A stretch of 15,477 nt of DNA, from positions 1-15,477 of the forward strand of contig JBKHJN010000051.1 of the NCBI GenBank assembly GCA_046538075.1, in the 5' to 3' direction. This DNA is from Desulfobacca_B sp046538075. Its GTDB lineage: Bacteria; Desulfobacterota; Desulfobaccia; Desulfobaccales; Desulfobaccaceae. The notes beneath the pieces were generated by a model. That model was not told the origin of the DNA. It did not search any database and worked only from the letters and a program-made list of their open reading frames with translations. Below, piece by piece: positions 1 through 6,124 of this stretch (the stretch's first letter is position 1; every line of letters begins with the position of its first letter). Made by a program: the position numbers and the translations under genes.

Positions 1-133
1 TAAGAGTTGGAGCAGTTGCTCTCTCGTAAGCCGCCTTCATCTTTGGGTCAGAGCAATTTGGCATTTCTCATCTTTCCTGAGAGGTCACAGCCTGTCTTCG
101 AGCCGCTCAAGCTAAAATATTGAAAGTCAGGGC

Positions 134-154
134 CCAGGGGCCCGAAGCCCCTGG
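134..154. other. GC-rich hairpin downstream of the fasciclin gene
   Basis: A perfect 8-bp stem (134-141 with 147-154) closes a 5-nt loop that reads TTCGG on the minus strand. It lies about 100 nt past the fasciclin stop and outside its inverted repeat. No T-run follows on either strand, so it is not a textbook rho-independent terminator, although it could stall or protect a 3' end. The rest of 1-256 shows no gene I can support. Confidence 0.4.
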
Positions 155-186
155 TGGTTATCACTAGTAAAATTGTCTGCCTACGG

Positions 187-213
187 TTCCGAGACCAGGT
201 AACGCTAGACGAA
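187..213 (+). repeat. Left arm of perfect 27-bp inverted repeat
   Basis: These 27 bases (core CAGGTAACGCTAGACG) are the exact reverse complement of 798-824. The match stops at both ends of the unit, so the repeat is sharply bounded. It lies 43 nt downstream of the fasciclin stop codon. The two arms enclose the fasciclin gene and nothing else, as expected of an invertible segment, a small mobile unit or a very long-range mRNA stem. Confidence 0.9.
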
Positions 214-256
214 AATGTAAAGCTCCGAGGCCCGGATGGCCCCTATCCTTTAATCG

Positions 257-766
257 TTAAGGAACCTTGGGCGGACCCATCTTGGGCATAAAAACGGTGT
301 CGACCACATGGATTACGCCGTTAGAGGCCTTAATATCGGCCTTGAGGACATTGGCCTTGCCCACCATATACCGATCACCCACTTTAGTTAATTCCAGCTT
401 TTGGCCCTGATCGGTGGGACACAGAGTACCACATTCTTTGAGACCGGGAAGGTCTGCAGCCATATACAGGCCGGGAACAATGTGGTGAAAAACCACATTT
501 CTGACAATGGACTCGTCGCCCATGATCCTGTCCAGAGTCCCGGGGGGCAGCTTGGCAAAGGCTTCATCGGTAGGGGCGAACATCGTGAAGGGACCTTCTT
601 GGGTCTTCACCTCGCCCACATTCGCCTTATCGATGGCGGCTACCAGGTTCTTGAAGTTGCCGGCGGCCACCAGAGTATCATAAATAGTTCCGGGCGGTTG
701 GGCCAAAGCCATCCCTACCGGAAGCAGAACCAACAACAGTGCTATAATGGCAATTCTAAACCTCAT
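257..766 (-). CDS. Secreted fasciclin (FAS1) domain protein
   Basis: A 169-residue exported protein with one FAS1 domain, a fold used for cell-surface adhesion and matrix binding; in bacteria such single-domain proteins are periplasmic or extracellular. Residues 1-22 are a signal peptide (positive MRFR, hydrophobic core, ALA-Q cleavage site). The two FAS1 signature regions are present: H1 near residues 59-74 (FTMFAPTDEAFAKLP) and H2 near 149-160 (NGVIHVVDTVFM), with the central HHIV at 94-97. Cys112 and Cys116 could form a disulfide. The ATG at 766 is preceded by GGAGGAAGAGG. Length is normal for the single-domain family. The gene sits inside a perfect 27-bp inverted repeat (187-213 and 798-824), not seen around any neighbour. 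Its exact ligand cannot be read from the sequence. Confidence 0.93.
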   Translation of the reverse strand: MRFRIAIIALLLVLLPVGMALAQPPGTIYDTLVAAGNFKNLVAAIDKANVGEVKTQEGPFTMFAPTDEAFAKLPPGTLDRIMGDESIVRNVVFHHIVPGLYMAADLPGLKECGTLCPTDQGQKLELTKVGDRYMVGKANVLKADIKASNGVIHVVDTVFMPKMGPPKVP

Positions 767-797
767 TACCTCTTCCTCCTTGCTTTAAATTTCGTAC

Positions 798-824
798 TTC
801 GTCTAGCGTTACCTGGTCTCGGAA
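798..824 (-). repeat. Right arm of perfect 27-bp inverted repeat
   Basis: Exact reverse complement of 187-213. It lies 31 nt upstream of the fasciclin start codon, beyond the ribosome binding site, so any fasciclin promoter either overlaps this arm or lies outside the enclosed segment. Inversion between the arms would therefore detach the gene from an external promoter. Confidence 0.9.
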
Positions 825-867
825 AACGCGAGCCGATTTTCTCAAAAAAACACCATCAAACCTATGC

Positions 868-1001
868 TTGCCAGCCACCTTTATCCCTAGACGGTGCACC
901 TCCTTTGCGATTCCCTCACTTCTCTTCAAGACGCCCAGGGAGGAATAGGATGAGAACCACTATCAGAATCGTCCGAGGACGCCAGTCGGAGCATAGCCCC
1001 A
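868..1001. repeat. Diverged copy 1 of a duplicated segment (DUF3309 3' half plus downstream DNA)
   Basis: This segment matches 1708-1846 along its length, with substitutions and short indels. It starts with a shared TTGCCAGCCACC and ends at a shared GCATAGCCCCA. The matched part covers the 3' half of a DUF3309 gene and roughly 45-60 nt of non-coding DNA after it, so a segment was duplicated rather than the coding region alone. Confidence 0.8.
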
Positions 1002-1034
1002 GCCCCTGCCTTGGGGCGCGGAAGCCTTGTTCAT
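916..1034 (-). pseudogene. Decayed DUF3309-like small membrane protein
   Basis: On the minus strand one frame reads GWGYAPTGVLG and the next frame reads TILIVVLILFLPGRL. Together they match the second half of the intact DUF3309 protein at 1769-1924. Loss of one G at the junction (near 973-976) breaks the frame. The equivalent of the intact gene's stop codon has changed from TAA to GAA, and the first transmembrane half is unrecognisable. The minus-strand ATG at 1032-1034 opens a short frame that ends just after the shift. I read it as a dead duplicate of the neighbouring gene; a sequencing error could explain the shift but not the lost N-terminus and stop. Confidence 0.7.
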
Positions 1035-1234
1035 AAGAGCTGCCCCGGGGGAAGACACCTGAAGCCCGGCAGGCAAGTAAGGGAAAGGGGCCCCAGGGCA
1101 ATCTCCCATATCTGCAATGGCCCGCCGTCCTCTCAACAAATACAGCATTACCCACAATTTCCACCTCGCTGGGGGCTATTCGATGGTGGCCGAAGCGATG
1201 CTCAACATCAACGGGCATCCCTTGTGGAGGGAAA

Positions 1235-1513
1235 TCAGGAAAGATAGCTTGCCAAGGCTTTCATGGCCTTCACAATATCGTCCATCGCCTCGTGCATTCC
1301 CTCGCTATAAGGCTTGCTCCTTGCTGGTCCTTTCTTCCCGATCTTGTCCTGAACCTCAGACTTGAGTTCTCTCAAGCTTTGTGCCTGTTGTTCAAGTTGA
1401 GCCCGTTGCTCTTCTTGCAGGTATTCGATGATCTCGGGATCAATTTGCTGAAGGAGATCATCGGCCTCAGCCAGTATCTGTTCGATTTCTTCGTAGTTAT
1501 AAGTCTGTTCCAT
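1235..1513 (-). CDS. Small acidic coiled-coil protein, function unknown
   Basis: A 92-residue protein with no signal peptide or membrane segment. Residues 5-60 are rich in Glu, Gln and Leu with heptad-like spacing and probably form a helical coiled coil. The C-terminal third (MHEAMDDIVKAMKALASYL) is another amphipathic helix. The ATG at 1513 follows an AAAGG-type ribosome binding site at ordinary spacing. It lies between the two DUF3309 copies, so whatever duplicated that segment placed them on both sides of this gene. I do not recognise the family. Codon use and helix pattern make it a plausible real gene. Confidence 0.6.
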   Translation of the reverse strand: MEQTYNYEEIEQILAEADDLLQQIDPEIIEYLQEEQRAQLEQQAQSLRELKSEVQDKIGKKGPARSKPYSEGMHEAMDDIVKAMKALASYLS

Positions 1514-1707
1514 GATGTTGCCTTTCTCCCGGATTACCAGCGCTTATTTCCTGAAACATACGGATTCTAATCTCAACTTTTGCTTTCCTTTCGTCACCCA
1601 AGATTGCCGGCCCTATTTGCACCTGAGGCCGGGTCCGAAGCAAAGAATATGTACTTCTCGCATATCCTCCGGTAGTGATGGCCATATATTGCAAGGTGAC
1701 GGCCTAG

Positions 1708-1846
1708 TTGCCAGCCACCGTCATCCCTGGCCGGTGCACCTCCTTTTCAGTTCCCCCTCTCACTGCTCTTAAAGACGTCCAAGCAGGAACAGGATGAGAA
1801 CTACTATCAGGATCGTCCCCAGGACACCACTCGGGGCATAGCCCCA
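1708..1846. repeat. Copy 2 of the duplicated DUF3309 segment
   Basis: Partner of 868-1001 and the intact copy, containing the 3' half of the DUF3309 gene and its downstream DNA. Both copies lie in the same orientation about 840 nt apart with the coiled-coil gene between them. Confidence 0.8.
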
Positions 1847-1924
1847 ACTTCGGCTATGAGGCCAGGTAGGAAGGGCGCCGACGAGAAAGAGGATGAGTAC
1901 GACAATTAAAATAGTGCCTAGCAT
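1769..1924 (-). CDS. DUF3309 family small membrane protein
   Basis: A 51-residue protein built as two near-identical hydrophobic segments: residues 2-15 (LGTILIVVLILFLV) and 35-48 (LGTILIVVLILFLL), separated by a polar WPHSRSWGYAPSG linker. This internally repeated LGTILIVVLILFL pattern is the hallmark of DUF3309. The family is widespread in Proteobacteria, often near stress genes, and has no assigned biochemical function; it should sit in the inner membrane. The ATG at 1924 has an AAGGAG ribosome binding site at good spacing. A frameshifted relative lies about 840 nt downstream. Confidence 0.88.
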   Translation of the reverse strand: MLGTILIVVLILFLVGALPTWPHSRSWGYAPSGVLGTILIVVLILFLLGRL

Positions 1925-2018
1925 AGTATTTCTCCTTTGTGGTTAGCCTAAATATGCGTTAGCCTTTGCCCATGCGCCCACAGGAGAATCTAAGTCCCTC
2001 CCTGGGCGGCCGCCGGCC

Positions 2019-2486
2019 TTATTTTTGCTTCATCTTCATATGTTTTTTCATCATCTTTTCCCGCCAGTTGTGCAAGGTCAGCAGATACTGCCCCTGCTGC
2101 ACGGGAGTCATCAGGGCCAGTTCCTCATCCAGCTGGGATTTGAAGGACTTGGCCATCTCGTCCTGATCGGCGCGTATCGCGGTCACCAGGTCTTTGATCT
2201 TGGCCTCATCGGGGGTGGCAACGGCCATAGCATTCTGCAGCTCGGCTTGGGATTTCTTTAACCTGTCAATGAGTTCCTGGCGATCCTGGGCATACTTTTC
2301 TTCCACGGCGTTAAAGTCCTTAGCCTTTTCCGGGCTGAGCTTCAATTCTTTAACCGCAGTGGCCCGGCGCATTTTGTGCATTTCACCCCAGGAATCTTCT
2401 TGGGCCTGCCCCAGGGCGGGGACCATAAACAAACCGGTCAGAATCAGGGAAATTACCACGCTGAGAAAATGGGCTTTACCTCTCAT
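2019..2486 (-). CDS. Spy/CpxP-like periplasmic LTXXQ-type protein
   Basis: About 155 residues with an N-terminal signal peptide (MRGKAHFL then a hydrophobic stretch ending PALGQAQ) and an all-helical, highly charged mature part. Two weak LTXXQ-like elements appear, ELKLSPEKAKDF and LALMTPVQQGQYL, with the rest Gln/Glu/Lys rich, as in the Spy/CpxP/zinc-resistance-associated family. Those proteins are ATP-independent periplasmic chaperones or envelope-stress modulators. The C-terminus is strongly basic and Met-rich (MMKKHMKMKQK), which could bind metal, an inference only. I chose the ATG at 2486 because GGAG lies 8 nt upstream; a GTG at 2492 would sit too close to it. Confidence 0.8.
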   Translation of the reverse strand: MRGKAHFLSVVISLILTGLFMVPALGQAQEDSWGEMHKMRRATAVKELKLSPEKAKDFNAVEEKYAQDRQELIDRLKKSQAELQNAMAVATPDEAKIKDLVTAIRADQDEMAKSFKSQLDEELALMTPVQQGQYLLTLHNWREKMMKKHMKMKQK

Positions 2487-2585
2487 GGTCACGTCTCCTT
2501 ATTATTATAAAGTGTCCCCGGCTTGCCGCCAGGGGTGCTTCCTGCCTCGGGAGGGTTTGGATACCCGGCGGGCGTCCGCCCCCTC

Positions 2586-2618
2586 TCAGTCCATAAATTT
2601 GCGACACTACAAAAAGCA
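2586..2618 (-). pseudogene. Vestige of a DUF1328 gene 3' end
   Basis: These 33 nt match 3878-3910, inside the DUF1328 gene, at 29 positions. Read on the minus strand in the corresponding frame it gives LLFVVSQIYGL, against VLFAVSLIFGL in the gene. No start or upstream coding part remains. It lies directly after the stop codon of the secreted protein encoded at 2623-3012. Confidence 0.5.
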
Positions 2619-2622
2619 GTTC

Positions 2623-3012
2623 TCATTTCTTTGGCTTCGGGGTGGAAGCTTCCGGCGGACAGAGCTTGGTACAGCGCCGTAGAATTACTTCGATCACCGG
2701 AGTATTCAGTTTGCCGAGATTATCTTGGTAAAATTTATCGACCTCTTCGACCACCTGTCCCAAGGTCTTGGTCTGCAGTTCGTCCACGAAGGCTTTGGAG
2801 ATACACGCTGCCCTGCTGCTGCCAATCCCAACGCCCATTTCGAAATCAGCCATGTTGCCGATGCCCTTGACATAGGCCACTTTGGTGTCATTGGTTAACA
2901 ACTGCCAGTGGGTGCCGTCCCAGAGGAATCCTTTCTCCTGGGCCAGCGCTCCGGTGGCCAAGGCCAGGATAAGAGCCAACCCCAAGATGCACGCCGTTGC
3001 CTGTAATTTCAT
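2623..3012 (-). CDS. Secreted protein of unknown function
   Basis: A 129-residue exported protein. Residues 1-24 form a signal peptide (MKLQ, long hydrophobic core, GALAQ site). The mature part contains WDGTHWQLLTNDTKVAYVKGIG and later VDKFYQDNLGKLNTPVIEV split across residues 30-111, a layout also found in small secreted proteins where a W-x-L-K-x-Y-x-G helix precedes an fY-x-D-x-x-N segment. Cys70, Cys114 and Cys118 could make disulfides. The start at 3012 is chosen because GAGGGAGGA precedes it and it begins the signal peptide; an upstream in-frame ATG at 3069 would add an unrelated polar leader. I do not assign a function. Confidence 0.75.
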   Translation of the reverse strand: MKLQATACILGLALILALATGALAQEKGFLWDGTHWQLLTNDTKVAYVKGIGNMADFEMGVGIGSSRAACISKAFVDELQTKTLGQVVEEVDKFYQDNLGKLNTPVIEVILRRCTKLCPPEASTPKPKK

Positions 3013-3107
3013 GAGCTTCCTCCCTCTTAAATCTGTCAGTTTTCGGGTTTCGTTAGATGAAGGGGCCATGCTTTCTGTTCGCTCCCCATTTTTCGCCTGC
3101 GGGCCGC

Positions 3108-3743
3108 TTATCTTACGGTGAAACTCCCATCTTTCTGGTCGCTGCCGTAATTGCTATTAATCCGGCTGGTAACAGTATAGGTTCCCGGGGTGGCGTTGTT
3201 GGGCAGAGAATACGCCACCTGATCGGTGTAAGAGCCGTTAGCGTTGTTCACCGTGGTTTGATAGGGCTGCCCCACTATGTTGCCGCCGAAACGCACCTCC
3301 CGCACCAGGGTCACGGGCACCGGGTTGTTATCGGGGGTCAGAATGGTGTAGGTCATCCCCAATTGCACCTGCTGACCCGCCCCCACCGTCGAGGGGTTGA
3401 CCTCCACCCGATCGATGGATACCACATTGCCCTGCGCCGGCGTGTAGTTGTAAGCCTGGGCCGCGGCCTGGCTTGAACGCGCCTGGCTGTTGCGGTGCTC
3501 GGCATAGAGGTAACCGCCCACCGCGCCCAGGACGCCGCCCGTAGCCGCGCCCACCCAAGCGCCGGTGGCCGCGGAACCAGTGGCCGCGCCGATGATGGAG
3601 CCTAAGGCTGCGCCGGTGGCCGCCCCTCCCAGGGCGCCGACCCCGGTGGACCGGGCCGGATCATAGGTGCCGTTGGTGGCGCAACCGGCCAGAGCACCGA
3701 TAAAGATACAGATTAACACTACCACTAAAGACTTGCGGACCAT
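3108..3743 (-). CDS. Glycine-zipper lipoprotein with C-terminal beta domain
   Basis: A 211-residue lipoprotein. The signal peptide ends in the lipobox LAGC, with Cys21 as the lipidated residue. Residues 34-80 are a glycine zipper (repeated GxxxG and GAATG units), expected to form tightly packed membrane helices in the outer membrane. A short Gln/Ala linker leads to a beta-strand-rich domain from about residue 105 to 211 (VVSIDRVEVNPSTVGAGQQV and onwards) that resembles an immunoglobulin-like fold. The fusion suggests a membrane-inserting anchor carrying a periplasmic or surface beta domain. AAGGAG lies 9 nt before the ATG at 3743. The region is GC- and Gly/Ala-biased because of the zipper. 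Confidence 0.82.
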   Translation of the reverse strand: MVRKSLVVVLICIFIGALAGCATNGTYDPARSTGVGALGGAATGAALGSIIGAATGSAATGAWVGAATGGVLGAVGGYLYAEHRNSQARSSQAAAQAYNYTPAQGNVVSIDRVEVNPSTVGAGQQVQLGMTYTILTPDNNPVPVTLVREVRFGGNIVGQPYQTTVNNANGSYTDQVAYSLPNNATPGTYTVTSRINSNYGSDQKDGSFTVR

Positions 3744-3851
3744 TGCTGTTGACTCCTTTTCGGGTACATCGGGTGAAGTAGAATAGTTTAGAATTTTACC
3801 TATCTTCAGTCTGGCCCCATTGGCCTGGAAACTAGGATAAACGGTCTCAGG

Positions 3852-4029
3852 TTAGCTATTCGGGACGCGGCGCCCCATCAGTCCAAAAATTAGCGACACG
3901 GCAAAAAGCACCATAAAGATAAAGAAGAAAACCCTGGCGATATCAGATGCCACCACCGATATTTCCGTAAATCCCAACATGCCGGCGATAACGGCAACTA
4001 CCAAAAAATATCAAGGCATATCTAAACAT
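3852..4029 (-). pseudogene. DUF1328 small membrane protein, broken by a 1-nt frameshift
   Basis: The minus strand starts MFRYALIFF at the ATG at 4027-4029 and, one frame over, continues VVAVIAGMLGF, then DIARVFFFIFMVLFAVSLIFGL, ending RRVPNS at the stop 3852-3854. The joined product would be 58 residues with two membrane helices, the classical DUF1328/YtjA layout. The region is 178 nt, one more than a multiple of three. The extra base falls at the T6-G2 run (4001-4008). It may be a real mutation, a homopolymer sequencing error or slippage decoding. The ribosome binding site (AGGAGATTCACC) is intact, and the rest of the frame is clean, which suggests a recent event or an error. Confidence 0.75.
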
Positions 4030-4176
4030 GGTGAATCTCCTGTTCATTTTGTATGGCGGGGTCAGTTCGCCTCCCCGCGCAGGATAATCTTCATCCGGGG
4101 GGTGAACGGCTGGTTATTAAGTAATACCGGCCTCTGCCCCTACCAAGCCATCGCTTTCCGACTGGCCTTCGTGTAA

Positions 4177-4389
4177 TTAGCAGTTGCCTCGGGCTTTTTG
4201 CCGCCTGGGGCCCAGGAGGAAGGGCCCAAACCAGTTTGTGGTCAGAAAACCGTCTAGGGACGAGGTCTTAGGCAATTCGACATTTCCATCGTCTTTTGGA
4301 AAATCTAGCGCATCATCGGCCAACAGTTCTTCCAACAAACCTTCCAAAAGCCAGGGTAAAGGCTGATTACTCATCAAGTTATTCTCCAT
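4177..4389 (-). CDS. Small acidic hypothetical protein
   Basis: An open frame of 70 codons whose N-terminal half is an acidic leucine-rich helix (WLLEGLLEELLADDALDF) and whose C-terminal part is short and basic (GPRRQKARG). The ATG at 4389 has GGGAGA 6 nt upstream; a second ATG at 4374 has GGAG at a similar distance. No signal peptide or membrane segment. I do not recognise a family, and the opposite strand is also open here, so real coding is only moderately supported. Confidence 0.4.
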   Translation of the reverse strand: MENNLMSNQPLPWLLEGLLEELLADDALDFPKDDGNVELPKTSSLDGFLTTNWFGPFLLGPRRQKARGNC

Positions 4390-4698
4390 GTGGCTATTCT
4401 CCCACTATTTAAAGGTGAGAGGCCCGATTCTCTGGGCAAAGGTAAACAGGTGGACTGGGCGGATGTTTAGACCCAGCCTTGAGAAGCCGGAGCCAGGGAA
4501 AAAAGTACGCCTGGGAATCTGCCAGGGTGATCTGTCTAAGAGATTTGCCTGTGGCGGCCAGACAACCCACCTGGCGACCCCTTGGTCATCGTCATCGGCC
4601 CCGTCACCTTGCCCCTTTTCTTGGTCGTCAATTACATCCCTTCCATGGTCCCAAGCTTTGAATGCCAATAAAAGCTAGTTTTTTATGCGGCGAAAGGA
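4390..4698. other. 309-nt stretch without a supported gene
   Basis: All frames here give low-complexity or arbitrary peptides without a convincing ribosome binding site. The only structure I see is 4573-4667, which resembles 5519-5622. A T-rich patch lies just before 4690, next to the stop of the DUF3096 gene. Confidence 0.5.
4573..4667. repeat. Diverged repeat, copy A
   Basis: Blocks 4573-4598 (23 of 26 bases equal to 5519-5544) and about 4641-4667 resemble 5519-5622 in the same order and orientation, with indels between. Copy A carries stops in the frame that is open in copy B. Possibly the remains of another duplicated small gene; I cannot say which strand would have been coding. Confidence 0.5.
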
Positions 4699-4860
4699 TT
4701 ATCGGCCCCGCCATCCCGAGGGCCGCGCCCCCATCAGACCCAGTATGCCTATGACAATCAGGTAAACCGCCACAATAATATTCAACAGGCTCGGCTGAAT
4801 CAATATCAATATCCCGGCGATTAAAGCCACGACTGGCGAGAGGTATGGTTGGTATGGCAT
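4699..4860 (-). CDS. DUF3096 family small membrane protein
   Basis: A 53-residue protein with two hydrophobic helices: about 9-21 (PVVALIAGILILI) and 25-43 (LLNIIVAVYLIVIGILGLM), joined by QPSL and ending in a basic tail (RPSGWRGR). The ALIAGILILI-x-P-x-LLN-x-IVA-x-YLI-x-IG pattern is that of DUF3096, inner-membrane proteins of unknown function often found beside other tiny membrane proteins. The ATG at 4860 follows AGGAGGAGC, an excellent ribosome binding site; a start further upstream would add an unrelated polar leader. Confidence 0.88.
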   Translation of the reverse strand: MPYQPYLSPVVALIAGILILIQPSLLNIIVAVYLIVIGILGLMGARPSGWRGR

Positions 4861-5073
4861 GTGCTCCTCCTTTAATCGGAGATTACTTCGTCTGGCCAAA
4901 ATTGCTGCTTGAAACCGATCTTTGGAGTTTGACCCCAAAGAATAACCCGGTTTTCGAAGGCCTCCATTTACCCACTCACGACAAACCCGGAAGAACAGGA
5001 TTCTTAAGCATTGCTATCGTACTGGGCGCCCTGGTTAAGCAAAAAAACGTCCTCTGGCGCTGGACCAAGACAG

Positions 5074-5265
5074 TTACTTCCCCACTTGGATCTTGGAGAG
5101 TTCACCAATGAGCCCAAAAACGCTCAGGAGCCACAAGACCACGGCAATGACTACGACAGCATTCAAGATCATCTTAATGGAGCCCGCCATTGGGACGTAG
5201 GCGTTGACGAGCCAGAGAATAACACCAACTACGACTAAGACCACCACCACTTGGATTAAAGGCAT
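5074..5265 (-). CDS. Thivi_2564 family membrane protein
   Basis: A 63-residue protein. Helix 1 (residues 3-20, LIQVVVVLVVVGVILWLV) is followed by NAYVPMAGSIKMIL and helix 2 (NAVVVIAVVLWLLSVFGL), then a short polar tail. The order VVVLxVVGVxLWLVN-YxPM-x-G-xIK-xILN-VVVIAVVLWLL is characteristic of the Thivi_2564 membrane family, whose function is unknown. AAGGAG lies 6 nt before the ATG at 5265. It closes the run of minus-strand small membrane genes. Confidence 0.88.
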   Translation of the reverse strand: MPLIQVVVVLVVVGVILWLVNAYVPMAGSIKMILNAVVVIAVVLWLLSVFGLIGELSKIQVGK

Positions 5266-5382
5266 GATCTACTCCTTCTCTAGGTTTGGTTTTCAGAAAG
5301 GTACGCCACTCTTTTAATATTGGAAATTGGACCTGTGGGGCGGCTGGCAATGCGCTGCCGTGCTTCCTTTAACCCAACCCTC

Positions 5383-5601
5383 TCATAAAAAGTGTCTCAC
5401 TTTTGGGGGCATCTCAAGTCCATCTTCATCTGTCCCAACTTGGTGCTTGGAACCTCTTTTACCAAAGTTTAACCCGGCTTCGGACACCCTTACCGTGGGT
5501 AGCGGTATGGATAATATGGCGAGCCCCTGGTTATCGTCATCGGACTGGGGCACCGGTCCCCTTTGACCCCTTTCCCCAACCATCAATTCCTTCCCTTTCA
5601 T
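5383..5601 (-). CDS. Doubtful small ORF, no recognised family
   Basis: An open frame of 72 codons, polar throughout, with no signal peptide, helix pattern or motif I recognise. AGGAG lies only about 3 nt before the ATG at 5601, closer than usual. Its first third is covered by the diverged repeat shared with 4573-4667, where the same frame is interrupted early. It may be non-coding. The remaining bases of 5266-5640 show nothing else. Confidence 0.25.
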   Translation of the reverse strand: MKGKELMVGERGQRGPVPQSDDDNQGLAILSIPLPTVRVSEAGLNFGKRGSKHQVGTDEDGLEMPPKVRHFL

Positions 5602-5622
5602 GACTCCTATCCTTGAATGCCA
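5519..5622. repeat. Diverged repeat, copy B
   Basis: Partner of 4573-4667. Conserved landmarks are GTCATCGTCATCGG-like bases at the left end and TTGAATGCCA near the right end. Confidence 0.5.
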
Positions 5623-5649
5623 TCAAAGTCTATTTGTTTATCTTAGCGG

Positions 5650-5810
5650 CAATTATATTCAAATATATATTTTTGTCAAGTTATTTATTGTTATTTATAT
5701 TTTTTTTATAATTTTGTAAATATATATATTAGCTTATATTAAAAATAATTAAATAATATATTTATATATTGACTTTTATAAATTTATATTTTCTAATATC
5801 GTATTATATG
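5650..5810. other. Extremely AT-rich intergenic island
   Basis: Over about 160 nt more than nine in ten bases are A or T, with long TATATA and T-runs, while the flanking genes are GC-rich. It separates the minus-strand island on the left from the plus-strand genes on the right and holds a promoter. Candidate roles are a nucleoid-protein binding or silencing region, a DNA unwinding element, or a trace of inserted foreign DNA. I see no iterons or DnaA-box cluster. Confidence 0.7.
5769..5797 (+). promoter_or_regulatory. Sigma70-type promoter for the HTH gene
   Basis: TTGACT (5769-5774) and TCTAAT (5792-5797) are each one base from consensus and separated by exactly 17 bp. Transcription would start near 5803-5806, giving a leader of under 20 nt before the ribosome binding site GGAGG at 5810-5814. 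Confidence 0.6.
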
Positions 5811-5822
5811 GAGGCCAAAGGG

Positions 5823-6002
5823 ATGGAAAATAACGAAATTCTAACCACAGAGGAAGCGGCCAAGTTTTTGAAGCTGACGCCCTTCACGGTGCGAGATTAT
5901 GCCCGCCGGGGACTTCTGCCGTCCCGCAAGGTGGGCAAGGTGTGGCGGTTCTATAAGCCTGACCTGGTGGATTGGTTAAGGGACTATAAGGCGCCACCCT
6001 GA
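5823..6002 (+). CDS. Excisionase/MerR-type helix-turn-helix DNA-binding protein
   Basis: A 59-residue protein that is almost entirely one winged-helix HTH of the excisionase (HTH_17) type: LTTEEAAKFLKLTPFTVRDY (residues 7-26) is the HTH, ARRGLLPSRKVGKVWRF the wing, and DLVDWL the last helix. Such proteins act as recombination directionality factors or small transcription regulators. I chose the ATG at 5823 because GGAGG (5810-5814) is 8 nt upstream and the family starts just before LTTEEAA; the ATG at 5808 would overlap that site. No integrase lies nearby, so an excisionase role is unproven. The strong AT-rich promoter suggests it is well expressed or autoregulated. Confidence 0.85.
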   Translation: MENNEILTTEEAAKFLKLTPFTVRDYARRGLLPSRKVGKVWRFYKPDLVDWLRDYKAPP

Positions 6003-6124
6003 GGTGGGAAAGCTATGCGGAATTACACATGAAAGAGGACAATTCATGGGGAAAATAGCTGTCAAGGTCAAACGGGGGGTGCGGGATAATTTTGGGCATT
6101 AATAATTACGTGGTGAGGCACGGT

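Noticed and set aside
134..154. Hairpin as a rho-independent terminator
   Set aside because: No T-run follows on either strand; kept only as a hairpin.
401..1036. Long plus-strand open frame
   Set aside because: It lies antisense to the fasciclin gene and runs across the inverted repeat and the DUF3309 vestige; it has no ribosome binding site or recognisable domain.
2025..2261. Plus-strand frame with His-rich peptide
   Set aside because: Shadow of the Spy-like gene; His codons are the antisense of its Met/Lys codons.
5650..5810. AT-rich stretch as a replication origin
   Set aside because: No repeated iterons, DnaA-box cluster or replication gene next to it; the promoter explains part of the composition.
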